A DNA stretch of 8,584 bases, taken from Pseudomonadota bacterium (GTDB taxonomy: Bacteria; Pseudomonadota; Gammaproteobacteria; Burkholderiales; Burkholderiaceae). Made by a program: the position numbers and the translations under genes. Every line of letters starts with the position of its first letter. The first letter of the stretch is position 1. The stretch covers positions 1 through 8,584 of the forward strand of contig JAJYBQ010000094.1 of NCBI GenBank assembly GCA_021778935.1, written 5' to 3'. The notes below the pieces were generated by a model that worked only from the letters and a program-made list of their open reading frames with translations, searched no databases and had not been told where the DNA came from. Below are positions 5,143 through 8,584 of the stretch, one piece after another.

Positions 5143-7869
5143 CTACCGCGGTGTGGGCCCCTGCGTGACCTGCACCAGCTCGGTCGGACGCAACCACTTG
5201 GCGAACGCGCTGCGGATGTCCTGGGCGCTCAGGTCGATGTAGCGCCGCGCGGCAAGTTCCGGCTCGTTCAGCGGCAGGTCGAGATCCCAACGCGCGATCC
5301 ATTGCCGGGCGATGGCGTCGGTGCTGGCCTCGGACAGCGGAATCCGGCGCAACAGGAGTTGCTTGGCGCGCAGCAGCTCTCCGGGCGATACCGGCGTCTT
5401 CTGCATGACCTGGATCTCGCGCACGACGCTGGCATGGACCTTGGAGACGTTCTGCGGATCGCAGGCATACCGCACGACATATGCGCTCCGGCTCTTCCCG
5501 GCCTGGAACTCCGATCCGATGTAGTACACCAGTCCGGCATTCTTGCGGATATCGCTGCTCAGGCGCGCCGAGTAAAAGCCGCCGCCCAGCACCGCATTGC
5601 CCAGCGCCACCGCGTAATAGTCCGGGCTGGACCGGACGAGCCCGGTCGTCTCACCCAGCACGGCACGCACCTGAACACGGCTTGCGTCGGCCACCGCCAC
5701 CGTCGATGGACGGTTTGCCGGAGCACGCGGCAGCGTCGTCTCCGGCCGCGGACCACGCGCCTGCCAGCCGCCGAAATACCGCTCCACCACCTCCTTGGCC
5801 TGCCGCGGGTCGATGCGGCCGATCACCACGATCACCGTCATGTCCGGCCGGAACACTTTGCCGTAGTAGCGCTTGACATCCGCCAGAGTGAGGGCCGAAA
5901 CGCTCTGCGGCGTCGCCTGCCGTGTGGAAGGGTCTCCCTTCGGAAACAGCGCCTTGGCCAGCGCGCGTCCGAACTGATACCCGGGGCTCTTGAGTTCGCC
6001 CGCCACCGCCTGCGCCGTCTGCGCCCGCACCGTGCGGAACGCCGCCGGCGGCAATGCGGGGTGCAGTTCGTTGTCGGCCAGCAGTTGGACCGCACGGGCA
6101 AAATGATCCCGCAACACGGTCACGTCAAACTCCGAGCCGGCGGATTCGTCGGCCCCGATCGCGTCGAGCGCGCGCTGGAACGCAAGCCGGTCGAGATGGG
6201 TCGAGCCATAGGAGAACAGGCTGTCGAGCACGGTCGCCACGCCCTCCTGCCCCTTCGGCGCTTCCATTTCCGGCCGGTTGCGGATGTGCCCGTACACGCT
6301 CACCGAATCGCCCACCGTCTCGGGCTGGACGATCAGGGTGATGCCGTTGCGAAGACGATCGACTACCGGACGGGTGGTGAGGTCCGGCACGCTCAGCCGG
6401 GTCAGTGCACGCTGCGCCCACTCGGGCAGCGGCGTCGGCTTGCCCTCGCCGAGCGCGATCGACTCCTGCCCGCCGAATCCGGCGCCGGAAACCGGCTTGC
6501 CGTTGGGCGCCGGCGTCAACACGGCGGAGACGGAACGATCCAGAACCAGATATTTCCGGGCGACGCGATTCACGTCGGCTACCGTCACCTTTTCGATGCG
6601 GGCAAGATCTTCATCCGGCGAACTCAGCCCTTCGACTGCAACGGCATCCGCCCAGGCCCCTGCCAGGCCTTCGATCGAACTCTTCTGCTGGTCGGCCGCG
6701 CGCCGCTCCTGCATCTTGGCTGCCGCCACCAGGTCGGCAGGCACCCCCTCTCGCGCCACCCGCGCGAGGATTGCGCGCACGTCGCGCTGCACCGCCGCCG
6801 GATCGGCGCCGGCCGCGTAGGTCACCGTCGTATAGCCCAGGCTCGCCTTCTTCAGCGGGTCGAAGTCGAACTCGGCCGAGAACGCCTTACCCTGCGGAAC
6901 CAACTGATACAAGGCGCCGCGCTTGCTGCTCAGCACATCGGCGAGCACCTCACAGGCGGCGTAGTCGGAGCTGTCGAACCCGGGCATCCGGAACGCCACG
7001 ACCTGCATGCCGTACGGCAGATCGCTCGGCATCCGGATCGACTCGGCCGAAACGGCAGGCAGGCGGATCGCCGGCCGTGCGGGCAGGGTCTTGCCCGGAA
7101 TGTCGCCGAAGAGCTTGCGCACCATGGCCAGCGTGGCCGTCGGATCCACGTCGCCCGCGATTACCACGATCGCGTTGTTGGGCACGTACCAGCGATCGTA
7201 GAACTGCTTGAGCATCGCGCCGGTCGTCCGATCGAAAGACGGCCGGCTCCCCAGCGCATCGTTCTCATACGGCGTTCCTCCGAAAAACGCACGGCGTAGC
7301 TGCACATACATCCGGTAGGACGGTTGCGAAAGGTCCATCGCCACCTCCTGCTTGATCGCGCCGCGCTCCTTCTCCCACGACGCTTCGGTGTCGTCGACGC
7401 CGCGCATGCGCAACGCCTCGATGTGCAGTGCGATGTCGAGATCCTTCGCCGGGATGGTATAGAGGTACTGGGTCACCGACTGCTGCGTATCGGCGTTGAA
7501 GTCGCCGCCGAGGATGTTGCCGATGTCTGCGAGCTGGTCCGCCGATAGCCCGGGCGAGCCCCGGAACATCATGTGCTCCTGCGCATGGGCGGTTCCCGGG
7601 AATCCCGGAGGCGTCTCGTCCGCACCGACCAGATAATTGATCGAGGTCGACACCACCGGCGCCAAGGTGTTCCGCACGATGACGACACGCAGGCCGTTTT
7701 GCAGCGTCGCCCGCAGGACGTCTCCGGCCGCAACCGACCGGTCCGGGGCGGGCCACGCGGATTTCTCATGGGAACCATGCGCCGCCGTCGCCGCTCCAAC
7801 CGGGGGCGATGCGACAGCCGCCGTCAGTAGAATGGCGAACGTGGCAGCGTGTTGCACTCGTTTACTCAT
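5143..7869 (-). CDS. Secreted two-module M16 (pitrilysin/insulinase family) zinc peptidase
   Basis: A 908-residue periplasmic or envelope metallopeptidase of the clamshell M16 type, which degrades short or unfolded peptides. The N-terminus MSKRVQHAATFAILLTAAVA followed by PPVGAATA reads as a signal peptide with cleavage near residue 26-29. The first module carries LQNGLRVVIVRN (56-67), the inverted zinc motif HAQEH (His95, Glu98, His99), and the third ligand Glu175 in ERGAIKQEVAM. A partner subdomain follows with NNAIVVIAGDVDP (231-243). The second module starts near DRLRNGITLIVQPE (504-517), has no HxxEH, and keeps the substrate-side Arg/Tyr signature GGGFYSARLSSDIRKNAGLVYY (762-783; Arg775, Tyr782). 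This is the usual active/inactive pairing fused in one chain. The start at 7869 has GAGG 6 nt upstream; an in-frame ATG at 7884 has no ribosome site. It diverges from the HtrA gene with a 17-nt gap and converges on the bufB remnant. Substrate unknown. Confidence 0.95.
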   Translation of the reverse strand: MSKRVQHAATFAILLTAAVASPPVGAATAAHGSHEKSAWPAPDRSVAAGDVLRATLQNGLRVVIVRNTLAPVVSTSINYLVGADETPPGFPGTAHAQEHMMFRGSPGLSADQLADIGNILGGDFNADTQQSVTQYLYTIPAKDLDIALHIEALRMRGVDDTEASWEKERGAIKQEVAMDLSQPSYRMYVQLRRAFFGGTPYENDALGSRPSFDRTTGAMLKQFYDRWYVPNNAIVVIAGDVDPTATLAMVRKLFGDIPGKTLPARPAIRLPAVSAESIRMPSDLPYGMQVVAFRMPGFDSSDYAACEVLADVLSSKRGALYQLVPQGKAFSAEFDFDPLKKASLGYTTVTYAAGADPAAVQRDVRAILARVAREGVPADLVAAAKMQERRAADQQKSSIEGLAGAWADAVAVEGLSSPDEDLARIEKVTVADVNRVARKYLVLDRSVSAVLTPAPNGKPVSGAGFGGQESIALGEGKPTPLPEWAQRALTRLSVPDLTTRPVVDRLRNGITLIVQPETVGDSVSVYGHIRNRPEMEAPKGQEGVATVLDSLFSYGSTHLDRLAFQRALDAIGADESAGSEFDVTVLRDHFARAVQLLADNELHPALPPAAFRTVRAQTAQAVAGELKSPGYQFGRALAKALFPKGDPSTRQATPQSVSALTLADVKRYYGKVFRPDMTVIVVIGRIDPRQAKEVVERYFGGWQARGPRPETTLPRAPANRPSTVAVADASRVQVRAVLGETTGLVRSSPDYYAVALGNAVLGGGFYSARLSSDIRKNAGLVYYIGSEFQAGKSRSAYVVRYACDPQNVSKVHASVVREIQVMQKTPVSPGELLRAKQLLLRRIPLSEASTDAIARQWIARWDLDLPLNEPELAARRYIDLSAQDIRSAFAKWLRPTELVQVTQGPTPR

Positions 7870-7875
7870 ATTTTT

Positions 7876-7879
7876 CCTC
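7876..7879 (-). promoter_or_regulatory. Ribosome binding site of the M16 peptidase gene
   Basis: Minus-strand GAGG (within GAGGAAAAA) 6 nt before the ATG at 7869. It selects this start over the in-frame ATG at 7884, and it occupies almost the whole gap to the divergent protease gene. Confidence 0.65.
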
Positions 7880-7886
7880 GACATCC

Positions 7887-8584
7887 ATGATGAAAAACAC
7901 CGAAAAGCTTCGTGCCACCGGCATTATCAGCGGAATTGCGTTATTCGTCGCGGCTGCCCTCTTCGCAACCGTGGGTTCCCACAAGCCGGTCGTCCCCCCC
8001 ACGACACCGGCAACCGTCCCCATGCCCCTTGACCCAGCGGTCATCGCCCCGGCGGAACAACTGGAAAAAGCCTATGAAGCCGTTGCGGCGCACATCCGTC
8101 CCGCGGTCGTAAGCGTCTATTCGGAAAAGATGGTGACGGTTCCGGCGTTGCCGTTTCCGTTCGGCAACGACTTCTTCGGACAGTTCTTCGGGCAACAAGG
8201 TTCCCTGCAACCCTCCCGCCGCGTACCGCAGCACGGCCTGGGATCGGGCATGATCCTGGATCGGGCGGGCCACATCCTTACGAATTATCACGTCGTCGCG
8301 AACGTCGACCGGATCAAGGTACGACTCGCCGACAAGCGCAGCTTCCCCGCAAAGATCGTCGGCGCCGACCCCAAAGGCGACATCGCGATCATCGAACTCG
8401 AAGGGACGGTTCCGCGCGACCTGCCGACCGTGCAACTCGGCGACTCCGACGCCATGCGGGTCGGCCAGCTGGTGCTCGCCGTCGGCGCGCCGTTCGGACT
8501 CACCCAAACCGTGACACACGGCATCATCAGCGCGACCGGGCGCTCGGATGTCGGCATTTCCACCTATGAGGATTTCCTGCAGAC
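7887..8584 (+). CDS. DegP/HtrA (Do) family periplasmic serine protease, N-terminal part (cut by window edge)
   Basis: Trypsin-like envelope quality-control protease. 232 codons are present. The start MMKNTEKLRATG is followed by a hydrophobic segment (about 11-30, IISGIALFVAAALFATVG) without a clear AxA cleavage site, so it could be a signal peptide or an uncleaved anchor. A Pro/Thr-rich linker (34-48) follows, then the protease domain: IRPAVVSVYSEK (70-81), a Phe-rich loop PFPFGNDFFGQFFGQ (89-103), GLGSGMILDRAGHILTNYHV (117-136) with catalytic His135, and GADPKGDIAIIEL (159-171) with catalytic Asp165. Next come LGDSDAMRVGQLVLAVGAPFGL (with Ala where VGNPFGL is common) and VTHGIISATGRS. The catalytic GNSGG and the PDZ domains lie beyond the edge. 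The start could be either ATG of the pair at 7887/7890; no good ribosome site precedes them. Whether it is degP-, degQ- or degS-like cannot be told without the C-terminus. Confidence 0.95.
   Translation, partial: MMKNTEKLRATGIISGIALFVAAALFATVGSHKPVVPPTTPATVPMPLDPAVIAPAEQLEKAYEAVAAHIRPAVVSVYSEKMVTVPALPFPFGNDFFGQFFGQQGSLQPSRRVPQHGLGSGMILDRAGHILTNYHVVANVDRIKVRLADKRSFPAKIVGADPKGDIAIIELEGTVPRDLPTVQLGDSDAMRVGQLVLAVGAPFGLTQTVTHGIISATGRSDVGISTYEDFLQ
7940..7968 (-). promoter_or_regulatory. Candidate sigma-70-type promoter for the M16 peptidase gene
   Basis: On the minus strand, TTGCGA (7963-7968) is followed after 17 nt by AATAAC (7940-7945), each matching 4 of 6 consensus bases. It would give a leader of about 60 nt. 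It lies inside the start of the HtrA coding region, as any M16 promoter must given the 17-nt gap. A better lone -10 match, GATAAT (7924-7929), has no -35 partner. Weak evidence. Confidence 0.22.

Noticed and set aside
3680..5242. A continuous 520-codon plus-strand frame running from within the CBS gene to within the M16 gene.
   Set aside because: Only the segments after 4310 and after 4805 resemble proteins (bufA core, bufB middle). The rest is antisense to CBS or out-of-phase bufB, so it is not one gene.
5302..7299. A 665-codon open frame on the plus strand antisense to the M16 peptidase gene.
   Set aside because: Same kind of high-GC shadow. The minus-strand peptidase has its zinc motif and both modules intact, and the plus frame shows no family signal.

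Overview
This is a high-GC bacterial window with dense, short-gapped gene packing. The gene content (complete oxidative pentose phosphate set, periplasmic M16 and Do-type proteases, a bufferin-type DUF2282/DUF692 remnant) fits a Gram-negative proteobacterium, probably beta or gamma. The sequence alone does not fix the genus.

Region 1 (1-4075, minus strand) reads as one co-directional cluster, in transcription order: a two-CBS-domain protein, transaldolase (tal), a short-type decarboxylating 6-phosphogluconate dehydrogenase (gnd), 6-phosphogluconolactonase (pgl) and glucose-6-phosphate dehydrogenase (zwf, cut by the left edge). Gaps are 49, 93, 9 and 36 nt, with no clear terminator inside, so this looks like an operon. 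It encodes the whole oxidative branch from glucose-6-phosphate to pentose phosphate plus one enzyme of the non-oxidative branch. A stand-alone CBS protein at its head suggests, but does not prove, nucleotide-responsive control.

Region 2 (4076-5142) is the most unusual part. After about 200 bp of non-coding DNA with short repeats come the decayed remains of a plus-strand bufA-bufB pair: a DUF2282 precursor peptide and its DUF692 (multinuclear non-heme iron oxidase-like) modification enzyme. Family resemblance is clear, but it jumps between reading frames. The lesions inferred are a likely 1-nt deletion in the bufA leader, loss of the bufA stop/bufB start boundary, a 1-nt deletion in bufB, and an internal bufB deletion of roughly 45-50 codons, with further scrambling toward the 3' end. 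In intact systems of this type the peptide is secreted and binds copper; here the locus looks dead.

Region 3 (5143-8584) has two divergent cell-envelope proteases: a secreted 908-aa two-module M16 zinc peptidase (minus) and the N-terminal part of a DegP/HtrA-family serine protease (plus, cut by the right edge). Their inferred start codons are only 17 nt apart, so each promoter must lie inside the other gene.

No RNA gene, CRISPR array, insertion sequence or attachment site was seen.
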